This document shows positions 43,140-56,000 of a DNA stretch of 64,000 bases, piece by piece (within the stretch, counting starts at the first letter, position 1; each line of letters starts with the position of its first letter). The translations under genes were made by a program, and so were the position numbers. The DNA is from Knufia peltigerae. Lineage: Eukaryota > Ascomycota > Eurotiomycetes > Chaetothyriales > Trichomeriaceae. A model generated the notes under the pieces. That model was given only the letters and a program-made list of their open reading frames with translations, was not told where the DNA came from and did not search any database. The stretch lies in the NCBI GenBank assembly GCA_030247855.1, contig JAPDRN010000012.1, forward strand, positions 124,001 through 188,000, read 5' to 3'.

Positions 43140-45474
43140 TCAGACAATCTTGACCTCCATCCGGTGAGCTACTAGAAACCATGAAGCGGGACAGAATGAA
43201 ACCCCAAGACGAGTATATGACGCTTCGCCAGGAACCGCCTGAAGCAGGAGGCATGTTCCCTGTCCGCTGTTGATTCGAGGGTGCCACCTTTCAATTGCAA
43301 TGCACACTGCTTGTAAGCCGTTGACTTCTGCAGGCACATCCAGTTGAAACGGTTGCCAACTAGGACCGCGAGATTCAGGTTCAGCGCCGGGAGCACAATC
43401 GGGGTCTTCGTCTTCGAGGGCCGCCGTGTGGTTCGTGCCCGAGGATTGAGCAAGACTCATGAAACACTCTCGTGATTCCTGATGTCCAGATGTTTCTTCT
43501 TGATGGAGAGTCACAGAGACCGCGGGCCCTGCCAGAATCAAGAATGCCGACGTTACAGCCCCAAAGGGAATCCCAATCTCCTTCGGACAGGTTTGGACAT
43601 CCACCACCTCTGCTACTATTTCGTTTGCAAAGTGCCAGCTGATGTGAGCTTCGATTCGAGCACGTACCGCGATCCACGACCATGACGGACCACAGTACTC
43701 CTTTGGACGTTGGGTCTGTGTCTCTCCGGGGGCCGCCCGTACTGCTCGCCACAACAGCCCCGAGGGGAATTCATACCTCCAGAGTCCGGCACAATACCCA
43801 TCCAACTCCTTCGAAGCAATCAGTCTAGAAAACCCGGACAGCGCTGGCAGTCTGTCCGCTTCGTCATGTAGTGCGCATGCCGAGTATGGCTCTACCACCG
43901 AATACCAAAGCTCAATTCGAGAAGTGGGGCCCTTGACGTTGCTAAGCGTCTTCAGTGTCGTGGTCTTGAACGTTCCTGCACGGCGGTGACGTCTGATTTC
44001 CATGCACTCACAATCAAGATTGTTTCCGCACTCAAAGACAATCTCGTCGGCCGAGAAGTGCACCACTCTTCTCCCAAGAAGTCGCTCCTGAAAACACCAG
44101 GCCCGCTCAAATAAAGGCGTCGTGTTGAACCGGTAGGGGTCGTTGGTCAGAAAGGCATCGTGAGGAATGGTTTCCTTTACGTGGAGATAGGAACTCTTGC
44201 GAGGATTATCTTCGTGAATGATTAATTCTTGTGCCCCTCGTCGGCTGTGGAAAAGTCCCGCATCGCCGGTGTTCCCTCTGGTGGCGGCAATCACAACATG
44301 TGCCTGGCTATATATCAATGCCATGCGCGCGGCCTCTCGCGCAAAGTCTGCGCGATCGTCCTGTACGATGCAGAGCGAGTCTATCCAGACGTATTTCAGC
44401 CCAAGCCGACGAATAACGGTGATGGTATCGCGAAAGGTCGGTGTCAGATCGTCCCATTCGATTTTCTCCAAGTGTCGTGATAACGTGGCCATCGTTGTTT
44501 TCGGGACTGCCTTGATTCGATCCTTTTTATCGCCCCAGCAGTGGCTGAGTGCCGCGAATGGAGTATCCTCTGCCAGAATTTCTGAGCCGATGGCGAGTCT
44601 GAGACCTTCGGTCCGGTCGTCAGGACTCACATCTACCAACCGTGTAGGAAGCCCTCTCTGAGCTATATCAAGTCCACATCCATGGTCCCGGATGCACTCG
44701 TCGATCCAGTGTTTGATCTTGTCAATACAAACGCCATCATCAGATCTAGTCGGTGGTAGTGTCCGACGGAAAAAGCCACGATCCATCTTATAACCTATCG
44801 AGGCATTAGTTTTCACCACAAAGAGGTCCCAAAAATCTCCCACCTTCGTCCGCATATAGCACGAGATCAATGGTCCTATATTCCTGAGATAGTTGAGCCA
44901 AGTACGGTTCCAAGGTCGGACCCGACCCATCTGGCAGCCACCTGACTCTGATCCTGGAGTAATCGCCTTGATAGAAATGACCCGTGTCTTTGATGTGCAC
45001 CTGAATTTGCCCGGGGTCTATATCAGCATACCTTGATTCGAATAATGCGACGCTCCGTACGATGAACCAACATCTTCCACACCCAGCTGATGCCGTCCTC
45101 TGAAAGTCGCGCAGTGTAGGCCAAAAAGTGTGAAGCTTTCTCATGGCGACCAAATCCGTACACGAGCAAGCACCACGAAACTTGATGCGGTATCGGAATC
45201 CATCCCAAATATCCTGGGCCCAAAAATACGTCCGAGATGCTCTCTCTGCTGCCCAAGCAGCAGAATCTTCAAATCGGGAGCTATCATTGAAATACTTCCA
45301 GCCCTTGACGCGAGACACATACCCGATGAAGCTCTCATTTTTCCTGGGCAGTAGGCGCGTATCTCTTTTCCTGAAGCTGTCCCATTCATCAGCAGTGATC
45401 TGCACCACCCAAGGAGCAAGACCGGCGAGGCGGGGGGTGTTTGTGATGCTTGTGTCAAGGTCAGAGGTCGTCAT
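43140..45474 (-). CDS. HET-domain protein (large class)
   Basis: Exons 45474-44844 and 44794-43140 join through a 49-bp intron (GTGGGA...CGATAG, branch-like ACTAAT) to 761 residues. The start is ATG 45474 (MTTSDLD). The first ~210 residues are a cysteine-containing module (RGACSCTDLV, AGCGRCWFIV) common ahead of HET domains. The HET domain runs from about 290 to 450 with FAALSHCWGDKKDR, LKYVWIDSLCIVQDDRADFA, AHVVIAATRG and RAWCFQERLLGRRVVHF. The C-terminal 300 residues include GLLWRAVRA and CGPSWSWIAVRARIE, typical for the class. HET proteins act in non-self recognition and programmed cell death; partner genes are not visible here. It is unlike the first HET gene in length and domain order. 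Confidence 0.88.
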
Positions 45475-47511
45475 GCTGAGCCACAGCCTGAGCAACGAGA
45501 GAGACAGACTGCTTCCTGGAGACTTTCATGAGCATCTAGCCTCTCGCTCGCAGACGTCCATAGCATACTGCATTAAACTGTGCTTGCATCGAATCAACGT
45601 TTTTCGAGATCATTGAGGCTCTCGTTGATGATCAAGAATACCTCGTGTTTGTGTCGGGCACGATTGCCTTGCCTGACTGCTAATGCATGTTGCTTTTGGG
45701 ACTCCCTCAGCCTAATTTGTGCCAACTGACATCGGTGGTTTTCCATACAGAAGTGAGGGTGCGCGAAGTTTCCACCAGCACTGAAGTTCAGTCAAGTATC
45801 TACCAAGGCCGTTTGTGGCCAGGATACGCTCAGGCTCACCAGACTTAGGGTGGTAGATCAAGAACTCACCCCGGCGCGACACACAATGCGGCTAAGCGAA
45901 GCAGCCTCGATCACCGTCCAATTGGGGGGATTTACAGTCTAATGGGGGGTTTTCCCTTGCAAGAAAAGGGACTTTGAGACCTCAAAACTGTTCCTGCATA
46001 CACTTGAACTGTCTTACCTAACGTGAGAACTTCGATAATGGCGAGGCGGATGTACGGTCGATTCCTTGTCCCACAGCCATTGTTGTGAATCTATAGCGAC
46101 GCGTGCTGCTTCGAGATTCATGGCATTCCCAGCCCTTGTGACTCGTATGATCTGCTCCAGGTTGGCTGGTCATTCATGAATGAATTGTACACGTCGTCTC
46201 GGGCTGCGTTCAGAGCGAATCCGAATTAAACAGATGGCAGAGAGGCAAGCCTACCTTGCGGAAAGCATATCCGCGACCGCTACAATGTATTCAATGTGCT
46301 ATCAGCCACGGAAACACACATACAGGGCACTGTGCCTGTAATTGGTGAGAGAAAAATAAATCTATTTTGATTCAGGTTGATCAAATTACTGACTCCTCTA
46401 ACAAAACGCGGACGAAAATTCACTCGAGCGAAATGCATGTGAAAGCCAGGCAAGCAGGGCTCATTATTTTCGACCCGGAAGGACTTACGGCCGCGTTGCA
46501 ATCGTGGAGTGCCATGCTAGCATTACATCAAGATCATCTACCGAAGAAGGTAACCGGACAAGATATCTTGTTGAGTCCAGTAATTTTTCCTGCCACTGAA
46601 GGGCTGGGGTTGTATCATCGTGGACCAATTCCACATAGTTTGAAACTGAGAATCCTTGTCAGAAAAATTCGACGCAACAAGCGGTGGGCATGAGCTGTGT
46701 CAGAGAACAAAAATTTCGAAGAGACGATGATAGAAGGTGTCCAGTGTGTCTGCCAATGGGTTTTCTAAACAATGGTGCCAGGGTGAAATTTCGGACAGTC
46801 TCCATCGAAAAGCAGCACCGAGGAAATGCCGACATTGATGACGGTGTGCATTATTGTGCGGCTTGTAACACTGCCTCTGTGTCTCGGGTTATCAAGGCCG
46901 TTGCCCTGGTCCATGGTTCCATCTTCCACATGCTGGAGCAATCGAAATTTGGATATGTGGATAGCCTGAAGATGAGTAGGTCATGGTACCGTACCAGCAG
47001 CATGGTTACTTTGGCATATGAGTTTTTTGGCTATATGGTGGAGTTTCTCCGTGAAAACGCCCATTGCGGGCATACCCGCGCGATTTTCTGCAAACTGGAT
47101 CAGTAGAAGGTTCTTTCGGTGCAAAGTACTATTTGGATCTGTTGAGAGAATGGAAAATGCGTAGTCATATGCATACTGAGGTCTCGATGATGCCATGCTC
47201 GGTGCCGCGTGAAAATTGATGGGAATGCATGCCAGGCTGTTTCGTGCGTAGTGAAGTCGACACGAGGTAAGACAAGTGAGTACTGTATTCTTATCTCGAA
47301 GCCGATCGCGGTATTCTCCACGACCCGTGAACCCCGTAGAACATGTGATACTCATGCTATGTGCTCGATTCAGCAGGCTTCGGCTCGATTTTCGAGGGAC
47401 AGAGCGGGTGTCAGCAAGCCTGGTCGTTTGGCCGTGCAGAGATAGCTATCCTACTGGGTTTTGGTCGAGACGGCATATTGCACAGTCGTGGGCATCGGAG
47501 GTCGTACTGAT

Positions 47512-48770
47512 TCACTTGACCGTTCTCCAGACATCCTGCCGAACTAGACTAGTAAGCGACAAGCCCGAAACAGCCAGACGACGCATCCTGGGTATAGAGA
47601 AGAGATGACAATGTTGACCTTGTCGCTGTTCCGCAAAAGATGGTATGAAAACAATCACATTAATCTGTGGCATGAAAGAGACGCATGCTGGTTGTGCAGC
47701 GCCCGAAAGCCAGGACCGCTGGCCAACATTCATCAAGTTACGAAGTTGCGTGACCTGGGAGTCCCATGTCAGATCGGCCACCAGCGGGATGTGGCGGAAG
47801 TTAGAAACAGCTTGCGATAGGATGTCTGGACTTCCGAGGATCAGTTTCTTGATGTCCCCCAAGTCGAATGTTTTCCATGTCAAGGAAGTTGGTCGAGTGA
47901 TCCAAAGCCTGGCTCATTACCTTTTCAAGAAGCAGCCTTGAATACCAGAGATCCCGTTTTGTTTCTCCTCCGGACGTCGGCTTCCGTCCCCAGGAAACAA
48001 CTCCGGGCCACATATCAAGATGGAAACATTTGAGGTTGGACAAAACTAACTTGGATCTCATGATACGACTCGATCGTGGGGAAGTCACGGAAAGACACCA
48101 TACATAGTCAGACCACAGGCTTAATCCACAGGCCTTTGGTACAGTCCTGCCATATTCTCAAGATGGGGAGGGTCTTTGACTGCGGCGCCGGCGGCATACC
48201 GGCATTTCAGCAGAGGTTGTTCTCAAGGCAGATCACGTGAAAGGTACCCGGATACAGTTGTGCGTGACAACAGCATACGTCCGCATGAGAACAGCGCAAT
48301 TGCACTCTCTACCTTGAGGAAGGGGGGTTTACCGATAAGCGCAGGTCGATGAACTGATGTTTGCTTGCCAGATGGCATCCCGCGCAGCACGGGCCTAAGC
48401 TTGTTCCTCGCTTTAGAGAAATCACTCAATAATGCGTGTAGTCCTTCGCCACACAATCTAGAACATGTTTTGTCCCGCGAAATGCTCAGACTCCATCTGC
48501 GGTGGGGATCAATTTGATGCAAAGAAGTAAGATACTAGAATAGGTATCTTTTGGGTGTTAGCGAGGCCTGAAGACGGGCGAGCCTGAGATTCCAGACTTG
48601 TGGAGAAGTGGGAGTAGTCCGACCAGCCCTGTATGCTTGGAAGGCAAGACTTGAGACCGGAGTATGAAGTAGATGTTTCAACGGGGTCAGGAAGTTCAGG
48701 ATTGTTTGGGCATCGCTCTTCCCCGTATTAGTCCGGAAGACGATGGTGATTATCAAATGGGGTCGAAATT
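47512..48770 (-). pseudogene. Possible relic of an unrecognised protein gene
   Basis: Several minus-strand frames in succession read like protein rather than noise. One is IITIVFRTNTGKSDAQTILN followed by FLTPLKHLLHTPVSSLAF (48540-48770). Another is SNLKCFHLDMWPGVVSWGRK followed by DLWYSRLLLEKVMSQALDH (47870-48070), then, in another frame, SPDILSQAVSNFRHIPLVAD (47700-47860). Stops and frame changes separate them with no clean splice signals joining all of them. The texture resembles fungal F-box-adjacent or hypothetical proteins, but I cannot name the family. It may equally be chance. Confidence 0.25.
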
Positions 48771-51201
48771 GTCACAGCAAGTCGCAGACGCATAGCGATG
48801 ACATTTGACATAGTCATGGATGATGCATGTTGACCGCGGAGGACGGAAGCCATTAGCGATTTCAGGGAGTGGGATGGACCTTGCATATGCATTCATCCTC
48901 CTGTTTCACTTGGTTGTCAATGTCAGCCATGGCTTGGTGTTCCCTCTTCTCACTCGCCGGGCCCCTGTCGCATGGGGATGAGTGCTCGTCTTGATGCTCG
49001 AGGCCTTACTGGCAGGCAGTCGTTTCGATCAACGAGATCCGGACATGCCTTATTGGCAATATCCTCAGTCTGAGGTTTGCACCATTCTCCGGGTATAGTG
49101 TGGGGACAAGTCGGAAATAAATTGCATGAACAAGTTGTGGTCGTAGTCAGCGGATGGTGACTACGATTAGTATTTCAGGTACCGGAACTTGTCAGGAGAA
49201 AGCACTGAGTGTCTCTCTCGCGAATTATTGTCTCTCCTTTTTTGTGCATGGCATCAGCATGCATGCTCAGATCCAGGTAGGTCGCCTCGACACGGCCTCG
49301 GAGGTACAGAACAGCTTCCTTCAGTAGTCACTTTGTTGTCTCGCAACCGGTACTTCACCCTGTCACATTCCAGAAGTGCACATGTAAAATTGCAAAGGCT
49401 CCTTCGGGCAGATCAGTCCGAAAGCCACACACATGCTCGTATCAAGCTTCCCCACTGGTACCGCCAAAGTCACATCTGTTAAAGCCCTGAGAGCGAGGTC
49501 CACAGTCCCGCAAAATCCGCAAGGCACCAGCCAGACTCGTCTTCTGGCCACATGCCGCTCTGGGTGAGTCCCCAAGGCCGTCGCCATACCCGGGAGCGAC
49601 TCTGGGGACAGTCTTTAGGCTGTGAACTAGGGCTCCGTTGGGCAACATTCTGGGCGTTACAAAGCGCTGAGCGCGCTGAGCGCGTCACCGGAATGCCCCT
49701 TCGAGGCAATTCTCAGGGCTTCTGTGGATGCTCCAGTGGATACCATCCCAACTTGTCCATCTGTTAGTGACAGTACCATAGGAATCGGAGCCCATCATCG
49801 CCGTAGTGGTCTTATAGATGGATCTGGCACCTGATAGTATTTTTGAGACCACAATATTATTGTGCCACAAATCACCGTTATCACATGTGATGACAATACT
49901 GCAGACCCCTTCACCGACTTCGTAGTCAGGGTGTCTGGGGGTAGCAAAGTGAAGCATGACAGGCAAGGATCTTTGTGGCTTTACGAAGGAAGGGGATAGG
50001 TAGTGATGATGCCGCGGTTTCCCATTGGTTTGGGTTATTGTTCTGCGTGAGTTTGCCGCCCAAAAGGCTCGGGGAAGTAGGTCCGAAGGAATGAGGCACT
50101 GTTTCGCAGGACCTACGGAGTAATTAGATTAGCACTCGTACCTCTCGATCGACGAAAATGATCAAGCGAAGGGACCAAAAGGTGCTCCAAGTTCACCTCA
50201 TCGCAGCATCAGTGCAATAATAGTATCCGTTGTATTGAATACCTTGGATCGGTGACTCCGTCCAAGCAAGGGTGGCAGCGTACAGTACGAGCACGGAGAA
50301 ATGTGGGAGGGTTTGTCAGTTCCGAAGAATTTTCGCGTTGGGATTGTTTTCTGCCTGACGGCGGGTTGACCGCCTCCGCCTTGTCACTTTCCCGCAAAAT
50401 TCCAGACCACAGGTACTTTGGCCTGACTCACTTTTTGCTCCCCCATCTTTTCACCAGACGCCCAGACACACTCTCTGTACTGTAACAATACTGTATTGTC
50501 GATGCCTCCATACCGCTTCCGATACCACACCCGAGCGCCTAAAGCCCAAGTTATGTGTACTGGGTACCCTGACCACCGCTGAAACCATACCTGGTCTCGC
50601 ATCAATCTTTGCATGGCCACCTCGTCATCACCTCTACAATAGGTACTGTACTTTCCTCGGGCCACGGTACTCGGCCCGGTAATCCTGCTCGTTTTGTTGA
50701 CAAGTCTCCTGGTCACCTCCTGCGGCGATCGGCCATCATCGCTGTGCCAGCGAGCGTCCGAAACATGTCAGACCCCCTGTTGCCTGGCCGTTGTCTTCCC
50801 CAGATCCCTGAAAAGGAGTTGTCAGGATACGAGAGGTACAGGGAAAGAGAAGGAAACAAATCAAATTGAGTGAAGCCGGCGGCAGCATTCGACTGGCCGA
50901 GAAAGAATACATTCCACTTTGGGCCGCAATCACCTCCATCCAATAAATCCTCACATCAGCAACCCGCGGGCCTCATCACCGAATTCGGGGCCGCGAAAAG
51001 AATTGATCCAGTCTCTCAGCCGATCCACCAAAAGGGCCTCTCACACCCTCTCAACAACACGGACGCACATTTCGTACGAGTACGACTACGACCATCAGCT
51101 CGTCATCTTTACACTTTTCAGACGTGGACCGATAAGGATTGCGCTAGTTGGGCCTGCCTTGCCCCGTGCCCACAGAAGAGAAGGAAAAGAAGGTGTCGCC
51201 G

Positions 51202-51739
51202 CTGGGGGGGCCTTTCTCGGTGACTCTCCCACTGTTACGATACGAGTACGGAGTATTGTACGCCTGGCACGGGCACCGCCAACCCACATTCCTAAGCACA
51301 CTCGGCTGGACAAGCCTCGCCTCTTTCTGCAATCTTCCGGCAGGAAAAAAAAAATTCACAGGCACGACAAAACGCCGCAGACGCTCCAACCCCTGCTCCC
51401 CCCGGTCTCCAGTTTCTAGTCCGCATTGCCGGAATCACGTCGCACAGAACCGCGCAACCTCCCTCTACCCTTCTCCAACATCAGGCTCAATCCCTCCTTC
51501 GCAAATTACTGCATCTGACACTTCGTCACCTCCCTGATTTCTTTTCCTCCCTTCTGCCCCCCGAATTTCTCTGACCACACCATTACGAGAACCACACCAC
51601 TCATCACCCTGTTTCGCAAACCGCCCGCGCTAGGACTGAATCCAACTTCCATTTCAATCTACCGCCCTTCCGACCCCAGGTCTTTCGTCACGCACGCCCG
51701 CCCACTGTCCGACTCTTCCAGTGGATGATTCACCCCCAC
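51202..51739. promoter_or_regulatory. Candidate CreA binding sites upstream of creA
   Basis: Three matches to the CreA consensus SYGGRG lie within 600 bp of the creA start: CTGGGG at 51202-51207, and on the minus strand CCCCGG at 51400-51405 and CCCCAC at 51734-51739. CreA autoregulation is known in Aspergillus. The motif is short and degenerate, so chance matches are expected. Confidence 0.3.
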
Positions 51740-51795
51740 GATAAGCGATCATCTTGGGGAATCACAAAGCCTCTCCCTCTCCCTTGCTCGCTCGA

Positions 51796-53097
51796 ATGCA
51801 ACCTTCTTCGTCTGCAGTAAACTTTACTGCTCTTCTCAACCCTTCTCCTTCCTCTTCCTCTTCCTCCCCAGCTCCCAACACCGTGGCCACCACGACATCG
51901 CAACCACCGACAGATATCGCCTCCGGCACCCAGACAACAAACACTTCGTCGAGTACAACTCAGACTGACGGTAACATGGCTGCCGCTGTCAGCCTGTTGC
52001 CCACCGCCATGGCTCCTCAAGCGAACACAGAAGAGAGACAGGATCTCCCTCGCCCTTACAAATGCCCTCTGTGCGATCGAGCCTTTCACCGCTTAGAACA
52101 TCAGACAAGACACATTCGAACACACACAGGAGAAAAGCCTCACGCTTGCCAGTTTCCAGGGTGTAGTAAGCGTTTCAGTAGATCCGACGAGTTGACTCGA
52201 CACTCGCGGATTCATAACAACCCCAACTCGCGCCGGAATCAGAAGACTCACCAGATTGCCGCCGCCGCCGCCCTCACTGGCCTCCAGGATGGATCGAACC
52301 ACAATATGTCTGTCCATGCTCAAATGATGCCGCCGCCTAATAAGAACGGCATGCCACGATCTGCTCCGACCTCTGCGGCTGGATCACCCAATGTCTCACC
52401 TCCTCACTCTTTCGCGGTACACGCTTCGCATGTTCCAACCCCGTTGGGCCCCTTTGGGCGCCATGACGAGAGGAACAACATGGACATCAATTTGCTCGCT
52501 TCTGCTGCATCCCAAATTGAGAGAGACGACCACGTTACCCGTGTCCCTTACCAGCATCAACATCATCTGTTTAGTCATCGCAATCACAACAGCAATGGTC
52601 GCCTCCCGTCGCTCTCAGCTTATGCTATTTCGCAATCCATGTCCAGGTCACATTCACAAGAAACTCATGACGATGACCACCGACATAAGCGATCCAGGCC
52701 GAACTCGCCTCATTCAACCGCACCTTCGTCTCCCACTTTCTCTCACGAGTCGATCTCGCCTACTCCAGACCACACACCTCTGGCCACACCTGGACATTCG
52801 CCACGGCTCCGACCTCATGGAAGTGAACTTCAACTCCCTGGCTTACGCCATCTTTCATTAGGTCACACACCACTCCTGGCTCCGATGGAACCACAGGCCG
52901 ATGGCTCTTACTCCCATATCCCACCCCCACAACATAGCGGACCTTCGATTGCAGACATTGTCACTGGTACGCAACGCAAGCTCCCCGTACCGCAACTTCC
53001 CAAGCTTGGAGTTTCCGACATGTTACATCCACCGAGTGGTCTGAGTTCGGGCGAGTCAAGTACAGCAGCCTCTGTCAACGGAGACTTTTCAAGATGA
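51796..53097 (+). CDS. creA: Carbon catabolite repressor CreA (C2H2 zinc finger)
   Basis: Single-exon protein of 433 residues from ATG 51796 (the frame upstream opens only at TTG). Two adjacent C2H2 fingers at about residues 89-145 are essentially the Mig1/CreA type: YKCPLCDRAFHRLEHQTRHI and ACQFPGCSKRFSRSDELTRH, joined by RTHTGEKPH. The rest matches CreA order: an Ala run after the fingers, a His/Asn/Ser-rich middle, a basic patch DDDHRHKRSRP, a Ser/Pro/Thr-rich stretch, then ELQLPGLRHLSLGHTP followed by LLAPMEP near the C-terminus. CreA binds GC-rich SYGGRG sites in the nucleus and represses genes for alternative carbon sources when glucose is present. Assignment is firm. Confidence 0.96.
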   Translation: MQPSSSAVNFTALLNPSPSSSSSSPAPNTVATTTSQPPTDIASGTQTTNTSSSTTQTDGNMAAAVSLLPTAMAPQANTEERQDLPRPYKCPLCDRAFHRLEHQTRHIRTHTGEKPHACQFPGCSKRFSRSDELTRHSRIHNNPNSRRNQKTHQIAAAAALTGLQDGSNHNMSVHAQMMPPPNKNGMPRSAPTSAAGSPNVSPPHSFAVHASHVPTPLGPFGRHDERNNMDINLLASAASQIERDDHVTRVPYQHQHHLFSHRNHNSNGRLPSLSAYAISQSMSRSHSQETHDDDHRHKRSRPNSPHSTAPSSPTFSHESISPTPDHTPLATPGHSPRLRPHGSELQLPGLRHLSLGHTPLLAPMEPQADGSYSHIPPPQHSGPSIADIVTGTQRKLPVPQLPKLGVSDMLHPPSGLSSGESSTAASVNGDFSR

Positions 53098-56000
53098 CTT
53101 GTTTGAAACAATCAGCCTGGTGCCTATTGTTTTGCCGGGATTGGCAGGAACGGCAGGAATGAAAGTCGAGATATCTCAGTTTGGGTATGGAGTTTGAGTG
53201 TCACTGTCTTTTCTACATGCTTTGTTTGTTTTTGGTTTGATGGTGTTTTCAGTGGATATATTTTCTATAGACAAGTGTCGCGAGTTTGGGCGACCTGGTA
53301 CAAGAACAGCAGCGAGGTGCAAGGTATAGACGGGAAGGAACAACATTGTGGTTTTTGCGCCAGATGGCGGCATCGAATAGAACGGGTTCTTCAGTGAGAG
53401 GGCATTGAATGCCAGGCTTAAGGCTGTGTGGAAGAAACAAATGGGTTATTGACTTTCAGCTCTATGTACGCAACTCTATCAAGCAGCCAATCCTACAGTT
53501 ACATGTGTAGTCAGTCAGTTACAGATGACCACAATCAATGATTTTAGCAGCCAAATTTCCACTTTCGTTTCCCGACTGTTGCTTTGGATCTTCTGTTGGG
53601 AGCACACAATGTTGTGGCTTACTCTTGGTCCTTCTGTTTTAGCAGAAGTGCATTCAGCTTGTGATCATCATGCCGGAAGCTCGAAGCCGCTCGCTTCCCT
53701 GGGGTTGACCATGCTTCCTCGTTATGCCGGAGCAATTGGCAGCTGAGTCACTGTGCATGATGGGTGGCCAGGAGCCACATCACGCGAGCGATTAATTACC
53801 CAGGATCAATGTCTTATTCACTCTCAACCCCGGAGTCAAGGCCCAGTCAGAGCGACCAGGGTTGTTGCCTTTTGAGCGATCAGCAGGCCCCAGAGGTGCA
53901 ACCAAAGGCAAACGACATGTCAATAATTGATCATTGACCGGCACACCTGACTCACTCCAGTCTACTCAGACGGTCAAGGAGACCTTATCAGCTCCGTGTA
54001 ACATTGTCCCCCACACTATGTAGGCTGCATCTCATGCACCAATGTCTGGCTGATCGGCCTGACTGGCCAGAAGTGTTCAATTTACAAGCACAAGGGGGGG
54101 GCCTGGGAATCTTGTTCAGCGCGAACGAAGCTGGTGGTGACGGCAGGGGGGCCACTGGATCGCCCTTTTGGTCTCACTTACAAGACCAACGTAAAGCATG
54201 TCCTTTCGACCTTGACTGCTTCAGACCAGAAACCGGCAGCGAGCGTTGAGCGAGAGTGCATGAGACGGCAGCCCAGGATGCTGGGGGAATCGTGGAGTCC
54301 CCGGCATCTCGTGTTGTCCCACGAAATTCAGAGATGTGGGGACCGTGGTAACTCAGAGGTACACGAGTACAGAGTCCCTCCCCGAAAGGAGAGACAAAGT
54401 GCCCGTTCAATTCTGTTGGGATCACTGTCTCTCAAGGAGTACCAATACGAGTAACCCTACCCTGTACGAGTACTCCAACCAAAAACTTGCCGAAAATGCA
54501 GCCCGTTGCGCCGACTTGTCTCTCACGGCTGACCGGCTGATGTTTCGAACGAACCGATTCCCCAATTACCGCAGATTAAATCTGTCAGTGCTGATGATGA
54601 TCCAGGCTCAATAATAACTATTGAAGGCCGGGGTCCGAATCAGATAGGACACAATAATGGTCCGTCAACGACTCCAGCGTCCAAGCCACTATTGACGCCG
54701 TGCCTGTTCGGGCTACGGATCCTACAATAGTCGAACTGCTCCGGGGGGGCAGATCCTCGGCCCACCCAGGTTCTGGGCTCTACTCGTACTATTCTATCGC
54801 TACGGGGATCTTGTCTTCTCCAAACACAGGTTTCACACAACTGTTTCGCTTGGCTAGAAGCGCTGTATTCCACATAGCTGAGGAGTTGACGACTTCGGGT
54901 ACGTGATAACAGGCTAATACTACGGAGTACATACAACATGCCAGTTGAACCCACCATTGCGGAAAGGGGCATTGGATTTTCAGACCCATCGAGACCTCGC
55001 CGAACGGTCTGACAACGTCTCCCTATGGATTGTCCCCGGGGGAGTGTTTACAGTCAATAACATCGGTCCGCGTTCGCCACCTTATCCGTGTCACAAATGC
55101 ATGGAGTATTGTACGAGTTATGGAGTAGTTGCTTTTCGCAATGGAGAAGCAATAATCCTACCGTACCCAGGTAGGTAATGATTACGACAAGCAACGATCA
55201 AAACAAACCCCGGGCCCCCTTTCCCCGGCTCCATGCATCCCTTTTCTCCAGGGTTCAAAGGATACGGGGACAAAACGACAAATGGATTCCATGCCATAAC
55301 ATAACAAAATCGTCACAACCGATAAGCAGAACCAATGTATTTGATGCTTAGTCCAGTTTCCGATTTCGTGCCCTCCCCCCACATGCTATAGTGTACAAGG
55401 GGACGCAATGGGAACAATGAATAGCGAGCATGGTCCAGGGCATGGGTCAACTTCGATAATAAATGGCGTCACGGTCGGCATTATTGTTTGAAAAGTTGAG
55501 AATTCTTCGGCGTGTCGTAACAATAATGTTGTTTCCCACCTTGCAGGAGAAACCCACTACTGCAACTCTTAGGACTGTTTTTCGAACTCATCTCAACGCC
55601 TCCCGGGGGGGGGGGGGAGGGGCGGATCTGGGGCTTAGGCCTGCAACAACGGATTTGTTTGCTCGCCAAAACGGTAGATTTGCGGGGAAAGGGGAAGAAA
55701 CGGCACTGATGGACGCAACGGAGAAGGCGGTGGTGAAGCGGCTTTTCCGGGGGTTCACTCAACTCACTCACGCCCTCTGGTAACCCTTTGTCAATCAATA
55801 CCTTCTTCCAGGTTCATCTTCTCGCACCTTTTCCCCCCAAAGAGACTGTTTGTTTCACCGAGGGCGAAGGAGTATTGAGCGAGCTGCAGTAATCGGTTGG
55901 CTTTCAGTTATGCCAATGTTATCTGACTTTGGGCAAGACCGGCCCCAGACCAATGGAGGTTACGCCGCGGCGACAAACGCTAGAAAGGAAGTTTTTCACG

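Larger units (their letters stand above)
45475..51795. other. 6.3-kb gene desert upstream of creA
   Basis: No confident gene. A set of minus-strand frames between 47512 and 48770 looks like a broken gene (annotated separately). The remaining frames are short and show no domain. The last ~800 bp is pyrimidine-rich and likely the creA promoter and long 5' leader. TACGGAGTA motifs lie at 50114 and 51247. Confidence 0.4.

Noticed and set aside
46684..47106. 140-codon plus-strand frame in the creA upstream desert
   Set aside because: It opens with ATG but shows no domain and no flanking splice signals; length is within chance expectation in a 6-kb gap.
49664..49684. GCGCTGAGC tandem pair as a possible terminator or repeat array
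   Set aside because: Only two 9-bp units, with no gene end next to it.
49685..49966. 93-codon minus-strand frame with VGEGVCSIVITCDNGDLWH
   Set aside because: It reads somewhat protein-like but has no partner exons, no recognised family and is under 100 codons; left out for lack of support.
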